Positions 45,478-55,096 of a stretch of 64,000 nt of DNA are shown in pieces. This DNA comes from Campylobacter concisus (GTDB lineage Bacteria; Campylobacterota; Campylobacteria; Campylobacterales; Campylobacteraceae). Position 1 is the first letter of the stretch. Each line of letters begins with the position of its first letter. The DNA is taken from contig NZ_CABPVS010000003.1 in assembly GCF_902460845.1 (NCBI RefSeq), forward strand, positions 320,353 to 384,352, read 5' to 3'. Both the position numbers and the translations under genes were made by a program. Below the pieces are notes generated by a model, which was given only the letters and a program-made list of their open reading frames with translations, was not told the origin of the DNA and searched no databases.

Positions 45478-46896
45478 TTATATGTAGTAAATTTTTAAAT
45501 TTCTTGAAATTTTACGAGTTGCTTTTATAAATTTAAGACGCTTTTTTAGTATCTCTTCTCTACTTTTATAAATTTGCTTGTAAATTTTACTCTCAAGCCT
45601 CTCTTTATCTGGTATTTCTGGAAGTCTTTTAAGGATACCGAGCCAGACGTCATAGTCTTGAAGATTGCCAAAAATTTCTTGCATCTGCTTTAGCTTCTCT
45701 TCATACTTTTTAAGCCCTTCAAAATAAAAAATTTCACATAAAAACTCGTATGTGTATCTCATCTTTTTAAGCTCTATCCTAAGATCATGAAAGCTCTCAT
45801 TTGGGCAGTCTTGATTAAGGCTTTTTAGCCTTTTTTGAGCTAAAACTAAAAGCATTCTAAGCTTAAACGAACCAAGTCGCGAGAGGCTTATGTCAAAGAG
45901 TTTTGACTTATAAAATTCACCCTCGTTTAAAAATATCTCCCACTCTTTTAAGAATGCGTAGTTTTCTTCATCGCCAAGGTAGCTTTTTACATTTTCATAC
46001 TCTAAATCTAGAGCCTTTTTTACAAAATATATAGGCTCATTTGCGTGCTTTTGCTCGTTTAAAAAGTTCAAAAATACATCCAAATCTCGCTTTTTGTTTG
46101 TCGAGTTTGCAAGCATTTTAAAATTCTCACCAAAAAAAAGTGTCACTTTCTCATCAAAAACGCCACTAAAAATTTTAAGGATCGATCTAACCTTTCTTAA
46201 ATTTATGCGAAGCTCATGCAAAACCTCTTCATCTTTATCTATCAAATACTGGTTTTTTAGCTTTTTTATTACTTTAAAAATACTAACAAAAAGGGCTCTT
46301 AGCGCCTCTCCGCTTTTTAGATTTGCAGCAAAATTTGGCAGGATTTCTTTTTCTTTTATGATCTTATAGGCTCTTTTGTAGTCGATTTGCTCATTTTCAT
46401 TAGCATGGATGGCAAGAAATTTGTTTTTATATCTTTTGTCGCAAGTTACGTCACTTAGGCAAAAATTTTCTAAAAACGGTGGTAGCTTGAAAAAGACGGC
46501 CTCATTTTCATCGCTAAATTCGATTTCAAATGTACAAAGCCCGTTTAGTTCATTTTTAAAAATATCGATATTGCAAGGATTGTTATTTAGTTTAAAAATA
46601 TATCTATCTTTTAAGATGATGCTACCGATGCGGTTTTTAAGAGCCTTTTTAAACTCCGCTTTTTCACAAAATTCTTCATTTTCTTCTCTAATTAGACCTT
46701 TGCCAATCTTTACAGTTTTTATAAATTTATCCTCTTCACTTCGAAAGCGGATCTCTTCATTTTGCGTTATCTTGGTATAAAACTGAGAAATTTCAAGATG
46801 CTTAAAGACTACTCCAGCTTCTTTTAAAAAATCTAGAATTTGAGAATTTTTGAGTAAAAATTTACGCTCTATCTCCAAACTCACATTTTTCTCCAA
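45478..46896 (-). CDS. CYTH-CHAD domain protein
   Basis: A 472-residue protein with an N-terminal CYTH (triphosphate tunnel) domain, marked by LEIERKFLLK near residue 7, the strand pairs EEIRFRSEEDKFIKTVK and charged tunnel residues. A C-terminal CHAD domain from about 205 has two helical repeats with the conserved His-x-x-R pattern (VLHELRINLRKVRSIL and FHDLRIELKKMRYTYEF). CYTH domains cut inorganic triphosphate or act on polyphosphate-like substrates and CHAD binds polyphosphate. It lies between perR and ubiE without overlap. Confidence 0.85.
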   Translation of the reverse strand: MEKNVSLEIERKFLLKNSQILDFLKEAGVVFKHLEISQFYTKITQNEEIRFRSEEDKFIKTVKIGKGLIREENEEFCEKAEFKKALKNRIGSIILKDRYIFKLNNNPCNIDIFKNELNGLCTFEIEFSDENEAVFFKLPPFLENFCLSDVTCDKRYKNKFLAIHANENEQIDYKRAYKIIKEKEILPNFAANLKSGEALRALFVSIFKVIKKLKNQYLIDKDEEVLHELRINLRKVRSILKIFSGVFDEKVTLFFGENFKMLANSTNKKRDLDVFLNFLNEQKHANEPIYFVKKALDLEYENVKSYLGDEENYAFLKEWEIFLNEGEFYKSKLFDISLSRLGSFKLRMLLVLAQKRLKSLNQDCPNESFHDLRIELKKMRYTYEFLCEIFYFEGLKKYEEKLKQMQEIFGNLQDYDVWLGILKRLPEIPDKERLESKIYKQIYKSREEILKKRLKFIKATRKISRNLKIYYI

Positions 46897-46983
46897 AATT
46901 TTTTGTTCATTTTAGCAAGTTAGTGCTTAAAACAATGAGAAAAATGCTAAATATAGGCTTATTTTAAAAGTATTTTTATTAGG

Positions 46984-47025
46984 AAAAAAGATGAAATTTA
47001 TGCTGCTAAATAGCAACATAAATTT
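46984..47025 (-). terminator. Probable terminator of perR
   Basis: On the minus strand AAATTTATG - TTGCTATTTAGCAG - CATAAATTT forms a 9 bp stem with a further TGCT/AGCA pairing inside, overlapping the perR stop codon, and is followed after five bases by TTTTTT. It is AT-rich, so weaker than the cupin terminator. Confidence 0.5.
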
Positions 47026-47435
47026 TATTTACAGTGTTTACAGCTTTTTACGCTAGCTACGATATTTAAACGCTCTATTATATTTCCGATCTTCTTTTCT
47101 AGTGCCTCTTGATATTTGCCAAGCTCAGCATCATCGTAGCTCACGTCCTCGACGCTTCCACAGCTTTCGCAAACTACATGGATATGTGGATATTCGTAGA
47201 TGTCGTATCTAGCTTTTTGATTGACGATATTTACTTCGACTACGAGACCTTCGTCTTTTAAAGTATTTAAATTTTTATAAACTGTCGCAAGAGAAACCGA
47301 TGGACTCTCTTTTAAAATCTCATCATAAAGCTCATCAATTGTTGGGTGCGTGTGGCGATCAAGAATTCTTAAAACGCTAAGGCGCTGTGGCGTGACTTTT
47401 AGCCCAGATTGCTTTAATAATGATACGTATTGCAT
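47025..47435 (-). CDS. perR: Peroxide stress regulator PerR (Fur family)
   Basis: Metal-dependent repressor of peroxide defence. The winged helix (KVTPQRLSVLRILD, SLATVYKNLNTLKDEGLV) is followed by the metal-binding domain with HIHVVCESCG and a C-terminal CKHC, giving two CxxC pairs for structural zinc. At 136 residues it is PerR-like. The dxs-perR neighbourhood matches C. jejuni, where perR lies next to dxs; this supports PerR over Fur or Zur. The 72 nt leader is very AT-rich with ATATT repeats that could hold a self-regulatory box, but no clean palindrome was proven. Confidence 0.82.
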   Translation of the reverse strand: MQYVSLLKQSGLKVTPQRLSVLRILDRHTHPTIDELYDEILKESPSVSLATVYKNLNTLKDEGLVVEVNIVNQKARYDIYEYPHIHVVCESCGSVEDVSYDDAELGKYQEALEKKIGNIIERLNIVASVKSCKHCK

Positions 47436-47507
47436 AATGCTTTTCCTTGTTTTTATTTTGGCTTATGCTAGCAAAAATAATATTAAACGTTACTTTATTA
47501 AATGATA

Positions 47508-49334
47508 TTAATTATTCTCTAGTAAATTTTTGGTAATCTGCTCGGCACTTATACCAAGATATTTTTCAACCTCAGCAGTTGAACCATGTGGGATAAATTT
47601 ATCTTCGTACTCAAAGCTAATGACACTTATATTTGAAATTTTATTTTCTTGTAAAAATGCACTTACTATCTCGCCAATACCGCCTTTTTTGGCACTATCG
47701 CTAAAGATGTACCATTTTTTAGTGCGTTTTGCAAGATCCAGTAAAAGCTCACTATCAAGCGGTTTTGCAAAAACAAGATCAACCAATATCACATCAAGCT
47801 TGCCAGTTAGTAAATTTCTGACCAAATTTGCTCTGCCAACGCCGTTACCATAGCCTAAAAATACAATATCACTATTTGCATCAGCTAAAATTTCACCCTT
47901 GCCAAACTCAAGTGGCTGAGCTTCAAACTCATCTCTTAAGATAAACGCTCCGCGCGGATATCTAAATGCGCTAACACCCTTGTAAGAGTAGGCAAATTCC
48001 ATAACATTTTTCATACTCTCTTCGCATCTTGGGGCAAAAAGAACCATGTTTGGCACAGCGTTTAAAAAGCTTATATCAAACGCACCCTGATGCGTTTCGC
48101 CGTCCTCACCTACGATACCAGCCCTATCCATCGCAAACGTGATGTTTAAATTTAAAATAGAAGCATCGTGAATGACCTGATCGTAGGCTCTTTGCATAAA
48201 TGTCGAGTATATTGCAACAAATGGTTTAAAACCCTCTTTTGCCATGGCTGACATAGACGTGACTGCGTGTTGCTCGGCTATCGCCACGTCCCAAAAACGA
48301 TCTGGAAATTCTTGTATCAAAGCGTCCATACCAGTGCCTGTTGGCATCGCGGCCGTTACACCAACGATGTCGCTATGCTCTCTTGCCATCTTTAAAAGCT
48401 GCTCGCTAAAGATCGCCGTGGCTGACTTGTTTGACTGTCTTTTGATAAATTCGCCACTTTTTAGATCAAATGGTCCAACTCCGTGCCAATTTTCGTAGCA
48501 CCCCTCAGCAAATTCATACCCTTTGCCCTTTAGCGTCTGCACGTGCACGATGACTGGTTTTTTCATATTTTTGGCAGTTTCAAATGTGCTAAGAAGCGCC
48601 AAGAGGTCGTGTCCATTGACTGGACCTATGTACTCAAGTCCAAGCTCTTCAAAAAACATACCAGGAGTGATAAGTCTGATGCCCTCCTCCATGCGTCTAG
48701 CCATGTAGGCTGCAGAGTCTGGCATATAGCTTAAAAAGCGCTCAACCCTACCTTTAAATTTTTGATAAAACTGCCCTGCCATCATCTGGCTTAGATACTT
48801 GCTAAGTGCGCCTATTGGCTTGCTTATACTCATCTCGTTGTCATTTAGGATGATGACGCAAGGATATTTTCTATCCCCTAGCTCATTTAGCGCCTCGTAC
48901 GCCATGCCGCCACTTAGTGAGCCATCGCCTATGACAGCTACTGGGATACGATCTTCGTTTTTAAGTTTTATCGCCTTTGCAGCACCAACTGCTAAAGATA
49001 TGGACGTCGAGCTATGCCCTGCTACAAAGTAGTCAAATTTACTCTCGCTTGGCTTTGTATAGCCGCTGATGCCATTAAATTTTCTAAGCGTATCAAAGCT
49101 ATCCCAGCGTCCAGTTAGTAGCTTATGTGCGTAGCTTTGGTGGCTTACATCGAAGATAAATGGATCTTTTGTCACATCAAAAATTTTATGCATCGCTACA
49201 ATGATCTCAACTGCACCGATATTTGAGCTAAGATGACCGCCATTTTTGCTAACAGTGGCTAAAATTTTATCCCTGATGTCATGACAAAGTGCGTTTAGTT
49301 CATCAACATCTAAACTTTTAACGTCTTTATTCAT
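47508..49334 (-). CDS. dxs: 1-deoxy-D-xylulose-5-phosphate synthase
   Basis: First enzyme of the MEP isoprenoid pathway, thiamine-diphosphate dependent. GHSSTSISLAVGAAKA, VIGDGSLSGGMAYEALNELG (TPP motif, with the Asn in ILNDNEMSIS), DVAIAEQHAVTSMSAMA and DRAGIVGEDGETHQG are all visible. At 608 residues it is complete. Its start overlaps fliH by 8 nt, so this isoprenoid gene is read from the flagellar transcript, as in C. jejuni. Confidence 0.95.
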   Translation of the reverse strand: MNKDVKSLDVDELNALCHDIRDKILATVSKNGGHLSSNIGAVEIIVAMHKIFDVTKDPFIFDVSHQSYAHKLLTGRWDSFDTLRKFNGISGYTKPSESKFDYFVAGHSSTSISLAVGAAKAIKLKNEDRIPVAVIGDGSLSGGMAYEALNELGDRKYPCVIILNDNEMSISKPIGALSKYLSQMMAGQFYQKFKGRVERFLSYMPDSAAYMARRMEEGIRLITPGMFFEELGLEYIGPVNGHDLLALLSTFETAKNMKKPVIVHVQTLKGKGYEFAEGCYENWHGVGPFDLKSGEFIKRQSNKSATAIFSEQLLKMAREHSDIVGVTAAMPTGTGMDALIQEFPDRFWDVAIAEQHAVTSMSAMAKEGFKPFVAIYSTFMQRAYDQVIHDASILNLNITFAMDRAGIVGEDGETHQGAFDISFLNAVPNMVLFAPRCEESMKNVMEFAYSYKGVSAFRYPRGAFILRDEFEAQPLEFGKGEILADANSDIVFLGYGNGVGRANLVRNLLTGKLDVILVDLVFAKPLDSELLLDLAKRTKKWYIFSDSAKKGGIGEIVSAFLQENKISNISVISFEYEDKFIPHGSTAEVEKYLGISAEQITKNLLENN

Positions 49335-50190
49335 TATTTACCAGCATTTTTAGTTTTTCTAGCCTTGTTTGCATAGTTGCATCGATATTGCCACCATCAC
49401 TTATAATAACCACACCGCCTTTGCTTATAGCATCATCAGCGCTTATTTTGACGTGCTCATTCTTGCTAAATTGCTCTTTTATATATTCGCTATCTTCAGG
49501 ATTTACGCGAATTTCTATATTTTTAACATTACTTAGCTCTTTTATAAGCGAGCTTGCTAAATGATGAGCGATCTGATTTGAAGAGGTTGAAATTTCTTTA
49601 TCGATTACTTCTTTTGCGATTTTTATAGCAGTTTGTCCAAGCTCTTCTTCGATTTTCTTTAAAAACTCATCAAATTTAACGTACTGCTCTTCAAGTTTTG
49701 CAGCTGAAGTGCTAAATCTAGCCTCTAACTCATTTATCCTTGCTTCATTTGCCGCATTTGCTTGGGCGATACCCTCATTTTTACCATCTTCTTTTGCACG
49801 AGAAATTTCAGTATCAAGGCGCTTAGCAAATTCGCTCTCTTGATTTTCTATTTGCATTTGAAGTTTGATGATATTGCTACTTAGCTCATCTGTTTTTTTA
49901 AGCAGTTCTTCAACAAAGCTCGACTCGCCTGCTTGCTGTATTTGTGGACTTTGAGCCTGAGGAGCAAAGTGATTTTGTGAGTTTGCCTGCGCTTGGTGAC
50001 TAGCTTGAGGAATGAAATTTTCACCCTTTTGCCCAAAATTCTGCTCACTTAGCTCTTCACTAAGATTATTTTCTTCTATCAATACAGGAGCACTATCTAT
50101 GGCTCGCTCTCCAACCCCAAGCACCTTAAATCTGTAATTTTCTATAAAGTGAGCTGGAGAAGTCTCACTGGTTATTACGCTGCTTTTCAT
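49327..50190 (-). CDS. fliH: Flagellar assembly protein FliH
   Basis: Regulator of the export ATPase FliI. The 287-residue protein has an N-terminal region rich in Q, A and N (about 55-95), a long coiled coil (about 95-190) and a C-terminal domain with IKIAKEVIDKEISTSSN and VVIISDGGNIDATMQTRLEKL, typical of FliH/V-ATPase E-type subunits. It overlaps fliG by 4 nt and dxs by 8 nt. Confidence 0.88.
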   Translation of the reverse strand: MKSSVITSETSPAHFIENYRFKVLGVGERAIDSAPVLIEENNLSEELSEQNFGQKGENFIPQASHQAQANSQNHFAPQAQSPQIQQAGESSFVEELLKKTDELSSNIIKLQMQIENQESEFAKRLDTEISRAKEDGKNEGIAQANAANEARINELEARFSTSAAKLEEQYVKFDEFLKKIEEELGQTAIKIAKEVIDKEISTSSNQIAHHLASSLIKELSNVKNIEIRVNPEDSEYIKEQFSKNEHVKISADDAISKGGVVIISDGGNIDATMQTRLEKLKMLVNNE

Positions 50191-51221
50191 TCTATCATCT
50201 CATCTGCTTCGCCGACTTGGAATACACCTTGATCAGCTAGAGTTTGCACTGTCTCCACTATGCGTCTTTGAGCCTCTTCAACATCTTTTACGCGCACCGC
50301 ACCAAGATACTGCATCTCCTCTTTAAAGGCTTCTGCTGCACGCTGAGACATATTTGATAAAAATTTATCCTTTATGCCATCGCTTGAGCCCTTAAATGCG
50401 ACCATAAGGTCTTTTTTATCGACATTTTTAAGAATTTCTCTAATCGCAGTTGCATTAAGGTTGATAATATCTTCAAATGTAAACATAAGCTCTTTAATCG
50501 TTGTTGCAAGCTTATCATCACTTTGTTCGATACGTTCGATCGTACTTTTGCTGGCTTTTTGTCCAAGTCTATTAAGCACTTCTGCCACAGCTCTTGGACC
50601 GCCAACTTCGACTTTATAAGATGTAAGACTTTCAAGCTTACCCTCAAGTACGGTTGAAACACGCTTAATGACCGATGGGCTAATATCACCAAGATTTGCC
50701 ATTCTAATGACAACCTCGCTTCTTAGCTCATCTGAGAAAAAGCTAAGCGTTTCAGCAGCGCTCGTTGAGTCCATGTGAGCTAGTATTAGCGCGATGGTTT
50801 GAGGGTGCTCTTTTATGATAAAGTCTGCCAGCTGTTGTGGTTTTATCTTATCAAGATAGCCAAAGCTTTTTGAGTTTTCCATGCTTTTTGCAAGCTTGTC
50901 TAAAATTTTCTGAGCTGCCTCTGGACCAAATGTGCGGTAAAGAATTTCTTTTGCGTACTCTAAACCACCACTTCTCATATATTGATTTGACTGCATTAGC
51001 GCGTAAAATTCTTCTAGCACAGCACTTGCGACTTGTTTGTCTATGTTTTTTGCGGTTGCGATATAGCCTGAAATTTCAGTGATAACATCAACATCCATGT
51101 GAGAAAATATAAGAGCAGTTGCCTCTTCGCCAAGCTGAATCAGCAAAATAGCAATCTTTTCAGGCATCGATAGATCATCATAAATCATTTTTTGCTTGTC
51201 ATTTAGCTTTATTGACATCAA
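50187..51221 (-). CDS. fliG: Flagellar motor switch protein FliG
   Basis: C-ring component at the MS-ring interface that transmits torque. Middle-domain motifs LADFIIKEHPQTIALILAHM (EHPQR-like) and a C-terminal domain with FTFEDIINLNATAIREILKN and the charged torque helix region (DLMVAFKGSSDGIKDKFLSN) are clear. At 344 residues it is complete. It overlaps fliF (4 nt) and fliH (4 nt), which suggests matched synthesis of the basal body parts. Confidence 0.95.
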   Translation of the reverse strand: MMSIKLNDKQKMIYDDLSMPEKIAILLIQLGEEATALIFSHMDVDVITEISGYIATAKNIDKQVASAVLEEFYALMQSNQYMRSGGLEYAKEILYRTFGPEAAQKILDKLAKSMENSKSFGYLDKIKPQQLADFIIKEHPQTIALILAHMDSTSAAETLSFFSDELRSEVVIRMANLGDISPSVIKRVSTVLEGKLESLTSYKVEVGGPRAVAEVLNRLGQKASKSTIERIEQSDDKLATTIKELMFTFEDIINLNATAIREILKNVDKKDLMVAFKGSSDGIKDKFLSNMSQRAAEAFKEEMQYLGAVRVKDVEEAQRRIVETVQTLADQGVFQVGEADEMIE

Positions 51222-52915
51222 ATTTCCTTACGCATATTAAAGTCGCTGTCATTTTTTACCATATCTTGAAGTAGCATTGCTATCTCTTCATTTCTTTCTG
51301 TGATGACCGCTCTCATTTTCTCAAGTAAAACATCGTATTTTAATTCATCTTCATTAAACTCGCCACTAAGTCCTAGTTGCTCTTCGACCTTTTTGCGAGC
51401 AGCTTTAAATTTCTCAAGCGTATCTTCGGCATCTACCTCAATATCTTCAAGGCCATCTTGAACTTGCTCCTCTTCTTCTTTTGTCTCTTCAAGCATCTTT
51501 TGCATAAATGGCACAATGACTTTTTTATAGAAGATGTAGAGCAACAATGCTGCAAAAATATATTTTAGTAGCGGCATAAATGGCACTACATAGTTATTCA
51601 CAAAGCCATCCATCTTCTCGCTAGTGCTTATATCTTTGCCAGTTTTAAACTCAAAGTTATCTAAGCTTACTTCATCGCCTCTATTTTGGTTATAGCCGAT
51701 TGATTGTTTGATTAAATTTGTGATTGACTCTCTTTGCTCTTTAGAAAGTGGAGTAAATTCTACCTCACCAGTTGGCTTGCCATCTTTGTCTTTTTTGCTC
51801 TGATAAAGTCCGTCTATAACGACAGCCGCACTCACTCTATTTATGCTAGCAAACTGCCCTTTGACATTTGTTACTTTCTTTGAAATTTCATAGTTTGTCT
51901 GCTGCGAGCTTTTGTTGTACTGCTCTTTTAAAGTGCTGTCATCTAGCCCTTGAACAGGGCCTATGTTGCTAACCGCACCTGGTACGCCGCCCACTTCATT
52001 TGGAGCTGAGCCTTGGCGTTTTTCTTCGATGTTACTTTCGCTTCTTACGACGTTATTTGGGTCATAAACCTCGCTTTTTGTATCTTTTTTATCAAAGTCA
52101 AAGTCGATATTTACCTTTGCTACGACCTTATCTGCTCCGCCCACGATAGGAGCTAGCACATTTACGATCTTTTGCTCATAGTTATTTTCAAACTCGCGCT
52201 TATAGCGGATCTGCTGAGCTATAGCGTCACTATCAAACTCACCATCTTCATCGCCAAGTGCGACTCCGTCTTGATTTACGATCTTTACATTTTCTGTGCT
52301 TAAATTTGTAACAGAGGCAGCGACTAGGTTTTTAATGCCAAAAATTTGCTTTGCGTTTAGGCTAACGCCTGGCTTTAGCTCAACAACAATAGAAGCTGTT
52401 GGAAGTGCTTGACGCTCAGTAAAAACGCTCTCTTTAGGGATAGCGATACGAACAGTCGCTTTTTGGATAGAAGAAAGACTCTCGATCGTTCTAGCTAGCT
52501 CGCCCTCAAGCGCTCTTTGAAATTTTACTCTCTGCTCGGCATCAGTCGCACCAAATTCTTGCTTATCAAAAATTTCAAAGCCGATTTTACTCTCTTTTGG
52601 TATTCCAAGCGTTGCAACAGCGATGCGCTCTTTATAAACATCACTCGTTGGCACAAGAATAGTGCCTTCGTTTGCTAATTTATATTTAATTCCATCTTTG
52701 TTTAGCTGATCAAGTATTAAGGCAGAATCGTTTGGGCTAATGTTTTCAAAAAGGACGCTGTAACCTGCAAAATTTTCATTTTTGCTTTTATAAAGTGTTA
52801 AAAATACCAAAAATGCCACGACCAAGACGATCGAGCTAGCTGCAACGATTTTTTGCTTTAATGAAAGCTTTTGATAAATTTGACTTATTTGATGAAGTAA
52901 TGCTTTAAAATCCAT
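51218..52915 (-). CDS. fliF: Flagellar M-ring protein FliF
   Basis: Forms the MS ring that anchors the flagellum in the inner membrane. One membrane helix near residues 25-44 (IVAASSIVLVVAFLVFLTLY) and a second near 440-460 (PLLKYIFAALLLYIFY) enclose the ring-building periplasmic domains, and the C-terminal cytoplasmic tail binds FliG. RBM signatures such as RVKFQRALEGELARTIESLS are present. Length 565. It lies 4 nt after hisC and starts the fliF-fliG-fliH-dxs block. Confidence 0.95.
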   Translation of the reverse strand: MDFKALLHQISQIYQKLSLKQKIVAASSIVLVVAFLVFLTLYKSKNENFAGYSVLFENISPNDSALILDQLNKDGIKYKLANEGTILVPTSDVYKERIAVATLGIPKESKIGFEIFDKQEFGATDAEQRVKFQRALEGELARTIESLSSIQKATVRIAIPKESVFTERQALPTASIVVELKPGVSLNAKQIFGIKNLVAASVTNLSTENVKIVNQDGVALGDEDGEFDSDAIAQQIRYKREFENNYEQKIVNVLAPIVGGADKVVAKVNIDFDFDKKDTKSEVYDPNNVVRSESNIEEKRQGSAPNEVGGVPGAVSNIGPVQGLDDSTLKEQYNKSSQQTNYEISKKVTNVKGQFASINRVSAAVVIDGLYQSKKDKDGKPTGEVEFTPLSKEQRESITNLIKQSIGYNQNRGDEVSLDNFEFKTGKDISTSEKMDGFVNNYVVPFMPLLKYIFAALLLYIFYKKVIVPFMQKMLEETKEEEEQVQDGLEDIEVDAEDTLEKFKAARKKVEEQLGLSGEFNEDELKYDVLLEKMRAVITERNEEIAMLLQDMVKNDSDFNMRKEI

Positions 52916-52919
52916 ATTC

Positions 52920-54017
52920 CTACTTTAAAATTTGCTTTAACTCTTCAAAAACTCTATCATTTTGCCAGCTAAGGCCGATGGTGATTCTCACCGCATTTAA
53001 GGCGTAGCTTTTTAGATCTCGCAAAATTATACCCTTTTTTAGCATCTTTTCGCATATCTGGCTTGATTTTGGCTCGTTAAATTTAAAAGTTATGAAATTC
53101 GTATAGCTTGGGATAAATTCTATGCCATTTTGCTTTGCAAATTCTTCATATCTCTTCATCTGCTCGAAGTTATTTTGCATGGTTTGCTGCACAAACTCAT
53201 CATCATTAAGTGCTACTATCGCAGCTCTTAAGCTTGGAGTTGTGATGTTAAACGGAGCTCTTAGTTTTGAGAGAGCGCCTATGATCTCTTCATTTGCCAC
53301 GCCGTATCCAACGCGCATGCCGCCAAGTGCGTAGGCTTTTGAGAAAGTACCAAGATAGATGGCATTTTTAAATTTTACCACCTCGCTTGGCTTTATCTCT
53401 TTTTTTCTATCTTTAAATTTTGCAAATTCATTGTAGGCACAATCAAGCACAACAAGCGTGTTTTCATCAATACTTTTCATAAATTTAAAGACCTCATCTG
53501 CGTCCAAACACTCTCCCAAAGGGTTATTTGGCAGGCAAAGAAATATGACAGAGATTTCATCTTTATGCGCATTATAAATTTCTAAAAACTCACTCAAATT
53601 ATGCTCCACACTCTTTGTGCGGTAAATTTTAGCCCCAGTTTGTTTTGCATAAATTTCATACATCGCAAACGTCACGCCAGCCATCAAAACGCCACTTTGC
53701 TTATTCGCCTTTGCGTGAAGTGCATACTCTATGATCTGGTCACTTCCAGAGCCGATAATTAAATTTTTGCTAGTTACGCCAAATTTCTTAGCCAGCCCTT
53801 CTTTTAGCTCAAAGTAGCTATCGTCTGGATAGAGATGCGCTTTTTTAGCGACCTCCTTTAGCGCCTCTTCTACACGTTTGCTCGTGCCAAAAGGGTTTTC
53901 GTTGCTAGCTAGCTTGATCACATCTTTTGCCTCGATGCCAAATTCTCTAACCACAAGCTCAATAGGCTTTCCAGCCTCGTAATTTACTAGATCATCTAAA
54001 AAGTCATTAAATTTCAT
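52920..54017 (-). CDS. hisC: Histidinol-phosphate aminotransferase
   Basis: PLP enzyme of histidine synthesis. [48 protein letters not shown] and the PLP lysine in [18 protein letters not shown] match HisC. At 365 residues it is complete. Start and pheA stop share a base at 54017. The pheA-hisC-fliF order is as in C. jejuni; the enzyme may also transaminate aromatic keto acids, which would fit the pheA neighbour. Confidence 0.9.
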   Translation of the reverse strand: MKFNDFLDDLVNYEAGKPIELVVREFGIEAKDVIKLASNENPFGTSKRVEEALKEVAKKAHLYPDDSYFELKEGLAKKFGVTSKNLIIGSGSDQIIEYALHAKANKQSGVLMAGVTFAMYEIYAKQTGAKIYRTKSVEHNLSEFLEIYNAHKDEISVIFLCLPNNPLGECLDADEVFKFMKSIDENTLVVLDCAYNEFAKFKDRKKEIKPSEVVKFKNAIYLGTFSKAYALGGMRVGYGVANEEIIGALSKLRAPFNITTPSLRAAIVALNDDEFVQQTMQNNFEQMKRYEEFAKQNGIEFIPSYTNFITFKFNEPKSSQICEKMLKKGIILRDLKSYALNAVRITIGLSWQNDRVFEELKQILK

Positions 54018-55096
54018 TACTCTTCTCCGTTTAAATAACTCCCCAACCAGCTTATCTCAGCACCGCTTTCTTTTGCGAGTTCAAAGGCGTTTTGCACCTT
54101 CTCATCGTCGATATGCCCTTCAAAATCAAGATAAAACATCGATTTAAACTCGCGTTGCTTAATAGGGCGTGACTCAAGTTTAGTGATATTGATATTTTCA
54201 TTTTTAAAGATAGAAAGCAGATCAGCAAGACGTCCTGGACTGTGATCAGTCTTTGCAAGGATCGAAGTTTTTGAGTTTTCAACTCTTGCATTTTTAAAAT
54301 CGCTTAAAATCAAAAATCTCGTTCTATTTGCCATATTGTCTTCAATCGTCTCATAAACGATCGGCACATTATAAATTTTTGCTGCGATCTTTGAGCAAAT
54401 GGCGGCCGATTCTCTATCCATAGAAGCCATATATGCAGCTGCTGCGGTTGATTTAGCTGGGATAAATTCGACCTCATTCAGTAAGTGATCTTCTAAAAAT
54501 TTACGGCATTGATTATACCCTTGCGGATGTGAATAAATTCGCTTTATCTCTTTTAAATTTTCATTTATGCTAACAAAGCTGTGATGGATATCCACATAAA
54601 GCTCAGCAACTATTTTTATATCACTAAATTTACTCAAACAATCAAGCGTAGCGCCAACAGCGCCTTCAGTGTTGTTTTCAATAGGCACAACGCCGTATTT
54701 TGCCTCTTTTTGAGCTAGCTTTGTAAAAACCGCCTCGATCGTAGCAAGTGGTAAATATGCACTCATCGCACCAAATCTACTCTGAGCCGCCTGATGCGTG
54801 TAAGTGCCTTCAGGCCCTAGATAGACGATCTTTTGAGGCATTTCTAAATTTCTACTCACAGCAAAAATTTCAAGATAAATGGCCTCGATCGCAGCTTTAT
54901 TTAAAGCTTTGTCTTTGCTAAGACTAGTTAAGCGGTTTATGATAGCTCGCTCACGCTCAGGACGATATATAGGCGTTCCAGTAGTTTGCTTTAGCTTGCC
55001 GATTTGTTCAACTAAAATCATCCTTTCATTTAGTTTATTTAAGATGAGATCATCGATCGCATCGATCTCTTTTCTAAGCTCATTTAGCTCTTGCAT
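54017..55096 (-). CDS. pheA: Bifunctional chorismate mutase / prephenate dehydratase
   Basis: P-protein of phenylalanine synthesis. The N-terminal AroQ chorismate mutase (about 1-90: [20 protein letters not shown]) is followed by prephenate dehydratase ([15 protein letters not shown], and the NRTRFLIL motif with the catalytic Thr-Arg-Phe) and an ACT domain ([24 protein letters not shown]) for feedback control by phenylalanine. The open frame reaches 55150, but ATG 55096, with GGAGA seven bases upstream inside the lysA end, is the right start (359 residues). It overlaps lysA by 17 nt. Confidence 0.94.
   Translation of the reverse strand: MQELNELRKEIDAIDDLILNKLNERMILVEQIGKLKQTTGTPIYRPERERAIINRLTSLSKDKALNKAAIEAIYLEIFAVSRNLEMPQKIVYLGPEGTYTHQAAQSRFGAMSAYLPLATIEAVFTKLAQKEAKYGVVPIENNTEGAVGATLDCLSKFSDIKIVAELYVDIHHSFVSINENLKEIKRIYSHPQGYNQCRKFLEDHLLNEVEFIPAKSTAAAAYMASMDRESAAICSKIAAKIYNVPIVYETIEDNMANRTRFLILSDFKNARVENSKTSILAKTDHSPGRLADLLSIFKNENINITKLESRPIKQREFKSMFYLDFEGHIDDEKVQNAFELAKESGAEISWLGSYLNGEE

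Noticed and set aside
46991-47056. Short plus-strand ORF with a GGAAAAAAG leader near the perR end
   Set aside because: About 21 codons, falls within the perR terminator hairpin and antisense to perR; no support.
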